From: Streptomyces zhihengii
GTDB taxonomy: Bacteria; Actinomycetota; Actinomycetes; Streptomycetales; Streptomycetaceae
Assembly: GCF_016919245.1 (NCBI RefSeq)
Contig: NZ_JAFEJA010000001.1
Coordinates: forward strand, 1,054,001-1,118,000
DNA: 64,000 bases
Direction: 5' to 3'
Below the pieces are notes generated by a model, which was not told the DNA's origin, ran no database searches, and saw nothing but the letters and a program-made list of their open reading frames with translations. A program made the translations under genes and the position numbers. Each line of letters opens with the position of its first letter. Position 1 is the first letter of the stretch. Below, in pieces: positions 25,441 to 33,888 of this stretch.

Positions 25441-26991
25441 TTACCAGAAATCGGGCAGGCTGTATCGGTAGGTGTTGGTGCGGTGCCAGTAGTGGTTGCC
25501 GTCGACCCACACGGCCACTCCCCGCAGGAAGCGCAGCACGGTCGGCACGGGGCAGACGGCGGCGAGCGCGGCGGACTCGGCCTCGAAGGCGTGCATGAGG
25601 TCGTTGTGGACCTCGACCGCCTTCAGATAGGCGTCCCGCTCGGAGAGTCCCTCGCGGTCGGCGAGCACCACGGGCAGGTTGAGGTGCCGGCCGGGCGAGG
25701 CCAGCTCCTTGGTGTACGAGTAGAGGTCGTTGACGATGGTGGTGGCGTTCCCCGCCAGCGCGATGACCCGTTGCATGGCCGGCTGCGCGTGCAGGTCCGC
25801 CGGCAGTTCGTAGCCCCCGACGGTGTCGGTGATGGTGGGGCACGGCCGGAAGTTGTTGAACTGCCGCATGGCCAGGTACTCCCACACCTCCGGGGTGTGG
25901 TCGGTCTGCGCCCAGGCGGCTTCGGCGAGGTAGCCCAGGTGCAGGCGGGCCATGTCGTGCCGGTAGCGGTCGGCCTGCGAGGGGGTGGCCTGGCGCACGA
26001 AGTACTCCATGGCGGAGCGGTAGGCGCGGCGCGGGGCGTCCGAGTGCAGCGACTCGGCCCATCGCGGCTGGTACTCCCCGGTCGTGTGGAGCGGGTCCAG
26101 CGCGGTGTGCGCCAGCAGCAGCCGTCCGCCGAGCCCGATCGGCGAGCCGCCGTGGTCCTCGCAGTAGCAGTCGTCGACGGCGTTCTCCGCGACCATCAGC
26201 CGGGTGGCGGCCATGACGTGCTCGACGCCGGGCGCGTCCGGATGGCAGGCGACCATGTAGCGCCCGACGGAGAATCCGTCGAACTCGCCCTCCCACTCGT
26301 CCGGGAAGAGCTGGACCTCCTCGACGGCCCACTCCTTGATCCTGCGGCTGACCTCCGCCACCCGTGCCGCGTCGGGCTCCACCACGGGGTGGTGGTAGAG
26401 GCCCGGGACGGCGGGGCCGTCCGCCGGCGGCGCGGACGGCTCCGCGGCCTCCTCGTGCGGGGCCGCCAGGCGCAGGCTCCGGGTGCCGAGGCCGCTGGGG
26501 CCCCGGAGGATCCGCTCCAGGGCGGGTGCGGCCGGCTCGGCCCCGGCCTCCGCCGCAGGCGCGGCGCCGGCCGGGCCCGGGGGCTTCGGCGGGCCCGGGG
26601 GGCCCGGGGGGCCGGGCACCGTGCGGGTGGCGGCCTCCGGCACGGGCTGGGTACCGGACGGCTCCGGGGGCGGCGGCACGTCCCCGGCCAGGGCCTCCCG
26701 CACCGGCGGGGGCTCCGGTGCTGCCCCGGCGGCGGGCGGGCCGTCCGGCGAGCCCGGGGGCCTCGGCAGGTCTCCGGGCCTCGGCACCGCGCCGGTGGTC
26801 GGGAACGTGTAGGGCGCGTCGGCCCGCGCCACGGGGACGGCCGGCGGGGCGGTGAGTGCCGCGGCGAGGCCGACGGCCGCCGCGAGGACGGTGTCGGCGG
26901 CCCCGGCGGCCTGTGCGGCCACCTGCTCCCCGAGGCGGGCCGCGCCGGCGGGCAGGCCCGACGGCAGGGGGGAGGGCCCGGGATCGGGCAT
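25441..26991 (-). CDS. 2-Methylisoborneol synthase, encapsulin cargo terpene cyclase
   Basis: A 516-residue class I terpene cyclase that converts 2-methyl-GPP to 2-methylisoborneol. ATG 26991 has an AAGGAG RBS; the frame is open further upstream but that part has no coding character. The catalytic domain occupies about residues 205-516: the metal-binding motif appears as DDCYCED, the NSE triad as NDLYSYTKE, and the C-terminal RY pair is present in TYRYSLPDFW. The first 200 residues are Pro/Ala/Gly-rich and look disordered, including a short GPPGPPGPPKPPGPAG collagen-like stretch. In family 2 encapsulin systems such a disordered N-terminus is the cargo-loading domain. It lies beside its shell gene. 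Confidence 0.95.
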   Translation of the reverse strand: MPDPGPSPLPSGLPAGAARLGEQVAAQAAGAADTVLAAAVGLAAALTAPPAVPVARADAPYTFPTTGAVPRPGDLPRPPGSPDGPPAAGAAPEPPPVREALAGDVPPPPEPSGTQPVPEAATRTVPGPPGPPGPPKPPGPAGAAPAAEAGAEPAAPALERILRGPSGLGTRSLRLAAPHEEAAEPSAPPADGPAVPGLYHHPVVEPDAARVAEVSRRIKEWAVEEVQLFPDEWEGEFDGFSVGRYMVACHPDAPGVEHVMAATRLMVAENAVDDCYCEDHGGSPIGLGGRLLLAHTALDPLHTTGEYQPRWAESLHSDAPRRAYRSAMEYFVRQATPSQADRYRHDMARLHLGYLAEAAWAQTDHTPEVWEYLAMRQFNNFRPCPTITDTVGGYELPADLHAQPAMQRVIALAGNATTIVNDLYSYTKELASPGRHLNLPVVLADREGLSERDAYLKAVEVHNDLMHAFEAESAALAAVCPVPTVLRFLRGVAVWVDGNHYWHRTNTYRYSLPDFW

Positions 26992-27471
26992 CCGTAACTC
27001 CTTGGTGAGGTGGGGGGTCGGCGCCGGCCGGGCCCCGGCCCGCGATCCGGCGCATGTTCGTCCGACGGCCTGCGGTGCGGAGTCGTCCCGGTGCGGCAGC
27101 CGTCGCATGGCCGCCGGAGGCAGCCCGGACCGGGCCGGTGCCCGGCGGTTGGGCGGGTGCTGCGCCTTCCGGCGGGGACGCGCGGGCGCCGACGGCGTTG
27201 CTGCGCGGCCCGTCCGCCGCGCGCACGCCCTGCGCGGTCCTTGTGCGCGGGCCCGCGCGGCCGGAGGGCGGCGGGGCCGTGACTCCGCAGGGGCGGGCTC
27301 CGTGCTGCGGTCCGTGGATCCGGCCGCGGGGTGCCGCAAGGTTTCGGCAGCCCGCCCGGGGCGGGCCGCGCCGCTGCGGCGGTCTGGGTGCCATGTACCC
27401 CCGGGGCGGGGGCACATGGCGCGTCCGTCACCGGCAGCGCGTACCGGCGGCGGTGCGGTCCGCGGGCCGGG
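26992..27471 (-). other. 480-bp spacer between encapsulin and 2-MIB synthase genes
   Basis: No gene I can support. It contains GC palindromes at 27245-27258 (GCGCGGGCCCGCGC) and 27350-27366 (GCCCGCCC, 1 nt, GGGCGGGC). Either could attenuate read-through from the shell gene, and the length suggests the cyclase has its own promoter. Confidence 0.5.
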
Positions 27472-28890
27472 TCAGTCGCGCTTGCGGGCGATCTGCACGT
27501 TCTCCAGGACACCGAGCGCGTCGGGCACCAGGATCGCGGCGGAGTAGTAGGTGCTGACCAGGTACGAGATGATCGCCTGCTCGCTGATGCCCATGAAGCG
27601 CACCGACAGGCCGGGCTCGTACTCCTCCGGCAGTCCGGTCTGGAGCAGGCCGATGACGCCCTGGTTGTCCTCACCGGTACGCATCGCGAGGATGGAGCTG
27701 GTGCTGTCCTTGCTGATCGGGATCTTGTTGCAGGGCAGGATCGGCACCCCGCGCCAGGCCGGCACCTGCTGGCCGCCGACGTCCACGTGGTCCGGGTACA
27801 GCCCGCGGGCGTTGAGCTCGCGGCCGATCGCCGCGATCGTGCGCGGGTGGGCCAGCATCAGACGGGTGCCGCGGCGGCGGCAGAGCAGCTCGTCGAGGTC
27901 GTCCGGGGTGGGCGGGCCCGAGTGGGGCTGGATGCGCTGCTTGAAGTCGGCGTTGTGGAGCAGGCCGAACTCACGGTTGTTGATGAGCTCGTGCTCCTGG
28001 CGCTCGCGCAACGCCTCGATCGTCAGACGGAGTTGCTCCTCCGTCTGGTTGTGCGGGCCGTTGTAGAGGTCGGCCACGCGGGTGTGGACGCGCAGCACGG
28101 TCTGCGCGACGGAGAGTTCGTACTCCCGCGGGCGCAGTTCGTAGTCCACGAACGCGCCGGGCAGCACGGCCTCGCCGATGTGGCCGGCCGACATCGCGAT
28201 CTCGGCCTCGCCGTGGTGGTTCTGCCGCTGCTGGGGCAGCGAGCTGAAGTTCTCGATGTGCTCCTGGAGCGTCGGCGCCGAGGACAGCACGGCGGCGAAG
28301 TCCCCGCGGGACAGCGTGAGCAGGGTGCCGGCCGTCTCGGCGGTGGCGGTGTAGTCCCAGGTGGCGTCGGTGTCCAACAGGGCGTTCTCGCCGAACTGGT
28401 CGCCGTCCGCGCGGGTGGCGACGGTGACCTCGTCGCCGTACTTGCCGACCGCGGTCTGGCTGATCCGGCCGTGGGCGATCAGATGGATCTGCTCGGCGGG
28501 GGCGCCCCGCTCGACCAGGACCTCACCGGCGCGGAACTCGCGCTGGACGCAGCGGTCGGCCAGGGCGGTGAGCACCTCCACGTCCTCGAAGCCGCGCAGC
28601 AGGGCGAGTTCGCCCAGTTCACGGGGGATCACGCGGACGTCGGAGCCGTCCTGGACGAATTCGATGCGCCCGTCGCCGACCGTGTAGCTCAACCGCCGGT
28701 TCACCCGGTAGGAGCCGCCCTTGGCCTCGACCCACGGCAGCATCCGCAGCAGCCAGCGGGAGGTGATCTCCTGCATCTGCGGCGCGGACTTGGTCGTCGA
28801 GGCAAGGTTGCGTGCGGCTGCCGTACTCAGGCTGGACTGCTGCCGGGGCGGCTGCTCCGGCTGCACTTCCTGGCTGGTCTCAACTGTCAT
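27472..28890 (-). CDS. Family 2B encapsulin shell protein with cyclic-nucleotide-binding-like domain
   Basis: A 472-residue HK97-fold shell protein, similar to EshA-type proteins of Streptomyces. ATG 28890 is followed by a Gln-rich N-arm ([18 protein letters not shown]). A cyclic-nucleotide-binding-like domain is inserted at about residues 95-215 ([20 protein letters not shown] to FGENALL and SRGDFAAVL). The rest is the encapsulin core ([20 protein letters not shown], ending [15 protein letters not shown]). Such shells enclose terpene cyclases; the adjacent 2-MIB synthase is the expected cargo. The phosphate-binding cassette has FGENALL, but the Arg-Ala that normally follows is not where expected ([10 protein letters not shown]). 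Ligand binding is therefore uncertain. Confidence 0.95.
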   Translation of the reverse strand: MTVETSQEVQPEQPPRQQSSLSTAAARNLASTTKSAPQMQEITSRWLLRMLPWVEAKGGSYRVNRRLSYTVGDGRIEFVQDGSDVRVIPRELGELALLRGFEDVEVLTALADRCVQREFRAGEVLVERGAPAEQIHLIAHGRISQTAVGKYGDEVTVATRADGDQFGENALLDTDATWDYTATAETAGTLLTLSRGDFAAVLSSAPTLQEHIENFSSLPQQRQNHHGEAEIAMSAGHIGEAVLPGAFVDYELRPREYELSVAQTVLRVHTRVADLYNGPHNQTEEQLRLTIEALRERQEHELINNREFGLLHNADFKQRIQPHSGPPTPDDLDELLCRRRGTRLMLAHPRTIAAIGRELNARGLYPDHVDVGGQQVPAWRGVPILPCNKIPISKDSTSSILAMRTGEDNQGVIGLLQTGLPEEYEPGLSVRFMGISEQAIISYLVSTYYSAAILVPDALGVLENVQIARKRD

Positions 28891-29204
28891 CGGACGCGGT
28901 CTCCTTCGCGCGGGGGGTGGTCGATGGGCACAGACATGTGCACCGACGGAGGAAAGAGGAAAAGGTGGCCAAATTCCGGGAATTCGCCTGGATCCCGGGA
29001 AAACAGTAACGGCCGTTGACCCCCGCCCACGGGCTGAGGCCATCCGCATTACCTCGATGCAGTGATCTTGTTCCGTGGTCGGTTTATCCACGCGATCAAG
29101 GGGTGGACGGATGATCCGATCAACCGCACGCCCTGTACGCACTGGGGGGCACGACGGGGCAGGCTTCCGGTCCACCCTGCCGGACCTGCCGCGGCGAAAC
29201 GTCC
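28891..29204. promoter_or_regulatory. Upstream region of the encapsulin gene
   Basis: A 314-bp gap without a gene. It contains GCACA-4-TGTGC at 28928-28941 and AATTCC-1-GGAATT at 28972-28984, both upstream of the shell gene's ATG. No clear -10/-35 pair. Confidence 0.5.
28972..28984. promoter_or_regulatory. AATTCCGGGAATT palindrome
   Basis: A perfect 13-bp palindrome (6-bp arms) in unusually AT-rich sequence 82 bp upstream of the encapsulin ATG; a candidate operator with unknown binder. Confidence 0.4.
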
Positions 29205-29618
29205 TCATGCTCCTGCCAGTTCAGCCCATACCCGCTTGCCCCAGGACAGCCGCTCGACGCCCCAGTTCTCCGCCAGCGCCTCCACGATGGCCAGCCCGCG
29301 TCCCCCCTCACTCCGCGCCTCGCACTCCCCGCGCCGGGGAAGCCTGTGAGAGAAGTCCACGACGCCGACTCGTACGCGCGAGGGGCCCGGCCGTTCCACG
29401 AAGACTCTGATCGACTCCCGCCGACCGTGCCGGACAGCGTTGGAGACGAGTTCGGAAACGATCAGTGCGGCGCCGTCGGCGAGGTCGGCCAACCCCCAGG
29501 CGGACAGAGCGGTGCGCACCAGGCGCCGGGCGGACGCGGCACTCTCCGGCTCGCGCCGCAGCGTCCTGCTGTACCCGGGAGGTCCGGTCGGGCGAACCCG
29601 CGTCGTCGTTCGCGGCAT
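29205..29618 (-). CDS. HATPase_c-type ATP-binding protein (anti-sigma-like)
   Basis: A 137-residue single-domain GHKL ATPase. The N-box region is [15 protein letters not shown] and the G-box [17 protein letters not shown], as in the many Streptomyces RsbW-like proteins. These bind ATP and often partner an XRE regulator encoded next door; the upstream gene on the same strand (29743-30957) is one. Kinase activity is not assured. The start ATG 29618 lies 124 bp from that gene's stop. The usual DUF397 companion is not seen here. Confidence 0.88.
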   Translation of the reverse strand: MPRTTTRVRPTGPPGYSRTLRREPESAASARRLVRTALSAWGLADLADGAALIVSELVSNAVRHGRRESIRVFVERPGPSRVRVGVVDFSHRLPRRGECEARSEGGRGLAIVEALAENWGVERLSWGKRVWAELAGA

Positions 29619-29742
29619 GTCGGTCTGCTTCCTCGAAGCGGGCGAGCCCCGGGCGCGGTCCTTCGGGCCCGGGACATGGTCCGTTCATGAAAGCGATCCG
29701 CAGGGAACGCCGACAGGGACGCGGCGTCCCACTTTCCGGACG

Positions 29743-30957
29743 CTAGTCGCAGATGCCCAGGAACTCCGCCAACGGGCGCAACCCGGCTGGATGGTTGGGC
29801 AGGGCCCACAGGTCACGGACGACCGCGACGGCGAGGGTGTGGTGCCGCATCCACGTCGGCGCCACCCGGCGCAGGGACTCCAGGGTCTTGACAGCGCCGG
29901 CAGCGTCGCCGGTGTCCGTGTGGGCCCGGGCCACGTCCAGGAGCAGCCACGTCCGCCAGGACGGTGGCGTGTCCTTGCTCAGGCGCATGCCCTTGGCCAG
30001 CGCCAGGGCATCGTTCGGATGGCCGTACTGGACGGCGAGCCGGACGCGTTCGATGCGTACCGAGGAGGGGCTGAACACGCTGACCATGCGGTTGTCACCG
30101 CTATCGGGCAGCTTCGCGACACGGGCCGCTTCCCTTTCCGCCGCCTCCATCATCGCCGCCGCACGCTCGTAGTCACCGCCCCTGGCGGCCGATGTGGCGG
30201 CGTTCATCGTCAGCCCGCCCCACACTTTGAGGCCGTCGGCCGTTTCGGTGCGCCCCGTGCCAGCCATGTCGTCGGCCGCGCGGAGCGCGACGGCCAACGC
30301 GTCCTCCAGACGCCCTTGCCGCTGATAGGTCCATGCCGCCGAGTTGACGATCATCGGCAGGAGCAGCGGGTCGGACGAGCGCTCCGCAGCGTCGACGGCC
30401 CGCTCCAGACTGGTGAGAGCCAGGTCGGTCTTGCCCATCCGTACGGCGACGTGCCCGGCGAGCTGAAGCGCCTTGCCCAGAGCAGCGAAGCCGGCTCCGC
30501 GGTCGGTGTCGTCGCGCGAGGCGGCGGCGGCGCGCGCATCGGTGAGGATGTCCGGCAGCACTGCCATCACCGAGTCGAACTCGGCGGCGTGGTACCGCGT
30601 CCACCCGTCGGCGATCCGTTCCCTGAGCCCGTTCAGCGAGAAGCCGGGCCCCGGTGGCACCGGCTCCGGCCCCCAGAGCACGGGCATGACGGCTCGGCGT
30701 ACGGCGACGAACCGTGGTCCGTCGTTCTCACCGGTGGCGGCGACGCCGGGCGGGTCGCCCAGGAGGGTGGTCAACTCGACGCCGAGGCCGTTGGCCAGGG
30801 CATGCAGTGTGGGCAGGCGTGCGGAGTGTTTCCGACCCTGTTCGAGCTGACGGATCACATCGACGGACACCCGGGAGCGATCGGCCAGCTCTTCCTGCGT
30901 CAGGGAGGCCAGACGGCGCAGGCGGCGCAGGGTCCGTCCCAGGTCTTCGTTTGCCAC
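29743..30957 (-). CDS. XRE-family helix-turn-helix regulator with TPR-like C-terminal region
   Basis: A 404-residue regulator. I place the start at GTG 30957 (VANEDLGRTLRRLRRLASLT), because the longer frame would run back through the terminator and into the tRNA. The HTH covers about residues 5-60 (LTQEELADRSRVSVDVIRQL, EQGRKHSARLPTLHALANGL). The remainder is helical with TPR-like repeats (LALTSLERAVDAAERSSDP, RLEDALAVALRAADDM), a common design in Streptomyces for small signalling-molecule or protein-sensing regulators. The ATPase gene downstream is the likely partner. Targets unknown. Confidence 0.85.
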   Translation of the reverse strand: MANEDLGRTLRRLRRLASLTQEELADRSRVSVDVIRQLEQGRKHSARLPTLHALANGLGVELTTLLGDPPGVAATGENDGPRFVAVRRAVMPVLWGPEPVPPGPGFSLNGLRERIADGWTRYHAAEFDSVMAVLPDILTDARAAAASRDDTDRGAGFAALGKALQLAGHVAVRMGKTDLALTSLERAVDAAERSSDPLLLPMIVNSAAWTYQRQGRLEDALAVALRAADDMAGTGRTETADGLKVWGGLTMNAATSAARGGDYERAAAMMEAAEREAARVAKLPDSGDNRMVSVFSPSSVRIERVRLAVQYGHPNDALALAKGMRLSKDTPPSWRTWLLLDVARAHTDTGDAAGAVKTLESLRRVAPTWMRHHTLAVAVVRDLWALPNHPAGLRPLAEFLGICD

Positions 30958-31040
30958 GCGGCCACGGTACGCCGCCGCGCTGCCGCGCCGTTCCGCGGTA
31001 TCGACACGGCCGCGCGCCATCGGCCCGTTCACGGACATGA

Positions 31041-31080
31041 CGAAGGGGCCGGTCCGGATTGCTCCGGACCGGCCCCTTCG
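31041..31080. terminator. Strong hairpin after tRNA-Pro copy 1
   Basis: 18-bp perfect arms (CGAAGGGGCCGGTCCGGA and complement) with loop TTGC, just past the tRNA 3' end on the minus strand. The second tRNA copy has the same arrangement with the same loop. Confidence 0.85.
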
Positions 31081-31097
31081 ATCGCGACTTCGAAAAG

Positions 31098-31171
<74 letters not shown>

Positions 31172-31301
31172 ATGCCCGTGTGACCTGGGCTTTCCCCCTG
31201 GCCGAACGCGCAAGAGAACCATACAACACTCCACGGGGCGGCCGGACGCGACGGCGGTGGCCCGAGGGGGTGTGCCGGGAGCGCGGCAGGACAATGGGGG
31301 G

Positions 31302-31787
31302 ATGGACGAGGCGAGCGACGGCAGGCCGGGGCGGGACCGGGACGCGGAGGGCAGGGCGCGAAACGCCCGGCCCAGGGACGGTCTCGGGCGTCCCCTGCCG
31401 TACGGCGCGGAGGGTGTGGATCGGCAGCCGGAGGGGGTGCTGCGCAGTCCGGACCGGTCGCTGGCCGAGGCGCAGCGGCTGCTCGACGAGGGGAAGCCGT
31501 TCCATGCGCACGAGGTGTTCGAGGACGCGTGGAAGTCGGGGCCGGCGGAGGAGCGCGAGCTGTGGCGGGGGCTGGCCCAACTCGCCGTGGGGCTCACCCA
31601 CGCGGCGCGGGGGAACGTCACGGGCGGGGCCCGGCTGCTGCGGCGCGGTGCGGACCGGATCGCGCCGTTCCCCGGCCCGTACGGCATCGACGTACCCGGG
31701 CTGGCGGCGTGGGCGCGGGAGCTGGCCGGGCGTCTGACGGGGCCGGTGGACGCGGCGTCCGAGGCGCCGAGGCTCACCGTCCCGTAG
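31302..31787 (+). CDS. DUF309 domain-containing protein
   Basis: A 161-residue protein. The ATG at 31302 is preceded by a G-rich RBS region. The first 55 residues are charged and disordered. The DUF309 core follows: AQRLLDEGKPFHAHEVFEDA, then WRGLAQLAVGLTHAARGN with the conserved His, Glu and Trp positions. The family is widespread in actinobacteria and cyanobacteria, and no function is established. It stands alone between the tRNA and a convergent DUF488 gene; the 113-bp gap after it holds two copies of GCGGCCCGGGAAGCACGGC. Confidence 0.85.
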   Translation: MDEASDGRPGRDRDAEGRARNARPRDGLGRPLPYGAEGVDRQPEGVLRSPDRSLAEAQRLLDEGKPFHAHEVFEDAWKSGPAEERELWRGLAQLAVGLTHAARGNVTGGARLLRRGADRIAPFPGPYGIDVPGLAAWARELAGRLTGPVDAASEAPRLTVP

Positions 31788-31900
31788 GGGGCGCGCGACC
31801 CGGGCAGGGCGGCCCGGGAAGCACGGCACCGTGGGCATGCGGCCCGGGAAGCACGGCGCTGCGGGCAGGCGGGCGGCCGGGGTACCGGCGGCCCGGGAGG

Positions 31901-32263
31901 TCAGCGCGCCAGGAGGCGGAGCAGGACCGAGGTGTGGCTGCGGGACGGGTCCTTGGTGGCCGTCAGCAAGGTCACCGGGCCCTCGGCGGCCAGGGCGCGG
32001 AGGCGGGAGAGGGCCTCGGCGGCGGCGGGTTCGGACAGTTCGCTCTCGTAGCGCCGGCAGAACTCGTCGTACTCGCCGTCCGGTCCGTGGTACCAGCGGC
32101 GCAGTTCGGTCGACGGGGTGAGGGCCTTGGGCCACTCGTCGACGTGCGCCCGTGTCTTGGCGAGCCCGCGCGGCCAGAGCCGGTCGACGAGCACGCGGGT
32201 GCCGTCGTCGGGGTCGGGGTCGTCATAGACCCTGCGGACCTTCACCTCTCCGGCTGCTCGCAT
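31901..32263 (-). CDS. DUF488 family protein
   Basis: A 120-residue protein with the family signature RVLVDRLWPRGL near the N-terminus, the WPKALTPSTELRRWY segment and the C-terminal GPVTLLTATKDPSRSHTSVL. DUF488 proteins are small, widespread and uncharacterised; conserved Arg and Trp residues suggest a binding pocket. It starts at ATG 32263 and is convergent with the DUF309 gene. It sits 32 bp from the end of the TetR gene on the same strand, so it may be co-transcribed with it. Confidence 0.88.
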   Translation of the reverse strand: MRAAGEVKVRRVYDDPDPDDGTRVLVDRLWPRGLAKTRAHVDEWPKALTPSTELRRWYHGPDGEYDEFCRRYESELSEPAAAEALSRLRALAAEGPVTLLTATKDPSRSHTSVLLRLLAR

Positions 32264-32295
32264 GAGCCCAGGGTCACAGAGGGCCGCGCGCCCTG

Positions 32296-32901
32296 CTACC
32301 GGGCGGTGAGGCCGAGGGCGGGGAAGAGGACCGCCTCGACGAAGCCGGGGAGCCCGGCCTCGTCGCCGAGGCGGTCGTCGAAGAGCCGCTCCACGCGCAG
32401 CACCCCCATGAAGCAGGGGGCGACGTAGCCGATCGCCGGATTGTCGGCGGCGAGCTCGCCGCGGACGACGGCCCGGCGCATGATCGCGTCGAGGGCGGCC
32501 ACCTCGGGGTCGATCACCGTCTCCCGCAGGGCGTCGCGCAGGTCGGGGTGCTGGAGGTAGGCCTGGCCGACGGCCTCCATCAGCTCGGAGTCACGGCCGC
32601 GGCGGTCACAGGCGAGCCGGGCGGCCTCCCTCAGGTCGCCCGCGAGCGAGCCGGTGTCGACGCCGGTGAACAGCGCGCACCGCGCGGCGCCGAGAGCGGC
32701 GGTGACGAGCTGGGGCTTGGTCTTCCACTGCCGGTACAGCGTCGCCTTGCCGCACTTGGTGCGGGCGGCGACGCCCTCCATGGTCACGGAGTCGTAGCCG
32801 CCCTCGCGGAGCAGGTCGAGCACGGCGGCGAACAGCTCCTGCTCCCGCTCGGGCGTGATCTTGCTGCGGCGGGCGGCTGACGTGGCGGCCTGCGTGGACA
32901 T
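32296..32901 (-). CDS. TetR-family repressor, divergent from PAP2/DMT genes
   Basis: A 201-residue TetR regulator. ATG 32901 has a GGGAGAGGAACC RBS; the longer open frame to 33003 crosses the operator region and is unlikely. The HTH is at about residues 20-65 (AVLDLLREGGYDSVTMEGVA, then TKCGKATLYRQWKTKPQL). The C-terminal part (GSLAGDLREAARLACDRRGR to LGLTAR) matches the TetR_C group with a YVAPCFMGVLRVERLFDD end. The perfect inverted repeat at 32992-33029 between this gene and the PAP2 gene is the evident operator for both. Confidence 0.9.
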   Translation of the reverse strand: MSTQAATSAARRSKITPEREQELFAAVLDLLREGGYDSVTMEGVAARTKCGKATLYRQWKTKPQLVTAALGAARCALFTGVDTGSLAGDLREAARLACDRRGRDSELMEAVGQAYLQHPDLRDALRETVIDPEVAALDAIMRRAVVRGELAADNPAIGYVAPCFMGVLRVERLFDDRLGDEAGLPGFVEAVLFPALGLTAR

Positions 32902-32991
32902 CGGTTCCTCTCCCTTGCGGGCGGTCCGTGACGGGGCGGTGGGCGGCTGTCGGCGGGAGGTGACTGCACAGACGAGAGTAGGGGCCGCACA

Positions 32992-33029
32992 ATCGAGACG
33001 CAAACGTATCGAGACGTTTGCGTCTCGAT
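32992..33029. promoter_or_regulatory. TetR operator: 16-bp perfect inverted repeat
   Basis: ATCGAGACGCAAACGT and ACGTTTGCGTCTCGAT flank a 6-bp spacer in the divergent intergenic region (90 bp from the TetR start, 74 bp from the PAP2 start). The inner GAGACGNAAACG-type half-sites resemble TetR half-operators. Confidence 0.8.
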
Positions 33030-33102
33030 GAATTCGGATCTACGCTTCCTCCGTTTGCTGTCGATCCGCCGGCCGAGTACCGGGTGACTGAGGGGCCGCG
33101 TC

Positions 33103-33888
33103 ATGGCTGCCGGGAAACGTCCCGCCATACCGGGGACGGCCGCTGCCCACCGGCCGCCGCTGCTGCGCGAACTCGCGCTGGTGACGGCGCTCTTCCTGGT
33201 CTACAAGCTCGGCCGCCTCCTGGCAGGCGGCCACGAGGCCCGGGCCTTCTCCAACGCCGCCGGCATATGGGACGCCGAGCGCGCCCTGCGCCTGCCGGAC
33301 GAAGGGCTCGTGCAGGGGTTGCTGCTGCACAGCGACGCCCTCGTCCACGCGGCGAACACCTACTACGCGGTGGTGCACTTCCCCGCCACGGCCGCCTTCC
33401 TGGTCTGGCTGTACTGGCGCCGGCCCGAGCACTACCGCTGGGCCCGCCGCGCGCTGGCCGCCCTGACGGCCGCCGCGCTGATGCTGCACCTGCTGATGCC
33501 GCTCGCGCCGCCGCGGATGCTCTCCGCCGCCGGGCTCGTCGACACCGCGCAGATGTACGGGCCGTCGGTGTACGGGGTGACCCCGGCCACCGACTCGATG
33601 GCGAACCAGTTCGCGGCGATGCCCTCGCTCCACGTCGGCTGGGCCCTGATGGTGGCCGTCGGCCTGATGGCCGCGACCCGCGGCAGGCTGCGGGCGCTGT
33701 GGCTGCTGCATCCGCTGCTCACCCTGTTCGTCGTGGTGGCCACCGCCAACCACTACTGGATCGACGCCGCCGTCGCGGCCCTGCTGCTCGGCGGGGTCCT
33801 GCTGTTGCTGCGGGCCCCGGGGTTCGGGCCGCTGGGGCACACCTCCGGCGGCACGGCCACGGCCCGGCCCGCGGGAGCGCTGCGATGA
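33103..33888 (+). CDS. PAP2-family membrane phosphatase
   Basis: A 261-residue integral membrane protein with about six hydrophobic segments. The PAP2 active-site motifs are visible late in the sequence: MPSLHVGWAL (motif C2 with SxxH) and ANHYWIDAAVAAL (motif C3 with HxxxD). The order and spacing resemble the inositol-phosphorylceramide synthase-like subgroup often found in actinobacteria. It would dephosphorylate a membrane lipid or prenyl phosphate, or transfer a phospho-head group. ATG 33103; its TGA overlaps the ATG of the transporter gene, and it is divergent from the TetR repressor. Confidence 0.88.
   Translation: MAAGKRPAIPGTAAAHRPPLLRELALVTALFLVYKLGRLLAGGHEARAFSNAAGIWDAERALRLPDEGLVQGLLLHSDALVHAANTYYAVVHFPATAAFLVWLYWRRPEHYRWARRALAALTAAALMLHLLMPLAPPRMLSAAGLVDTAQMYGPSVYGVTPATDSMANQFAAMPSLHVGWALMVAVGLMAATRGRLRALWLLHPLLTLFVVVATANHYWIDAAVAALLLGGVLLLLRAPGFGPLGHTSGGTATARPAGALR

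Noticed and set aside
31788..31900. Two copies of GCGGCCCGGGAAGCACGGC suggesting a CRISPR-like array
   Set aside because: Only two copies, no regular spacers and no cas genes in the window; a simple local duplication.
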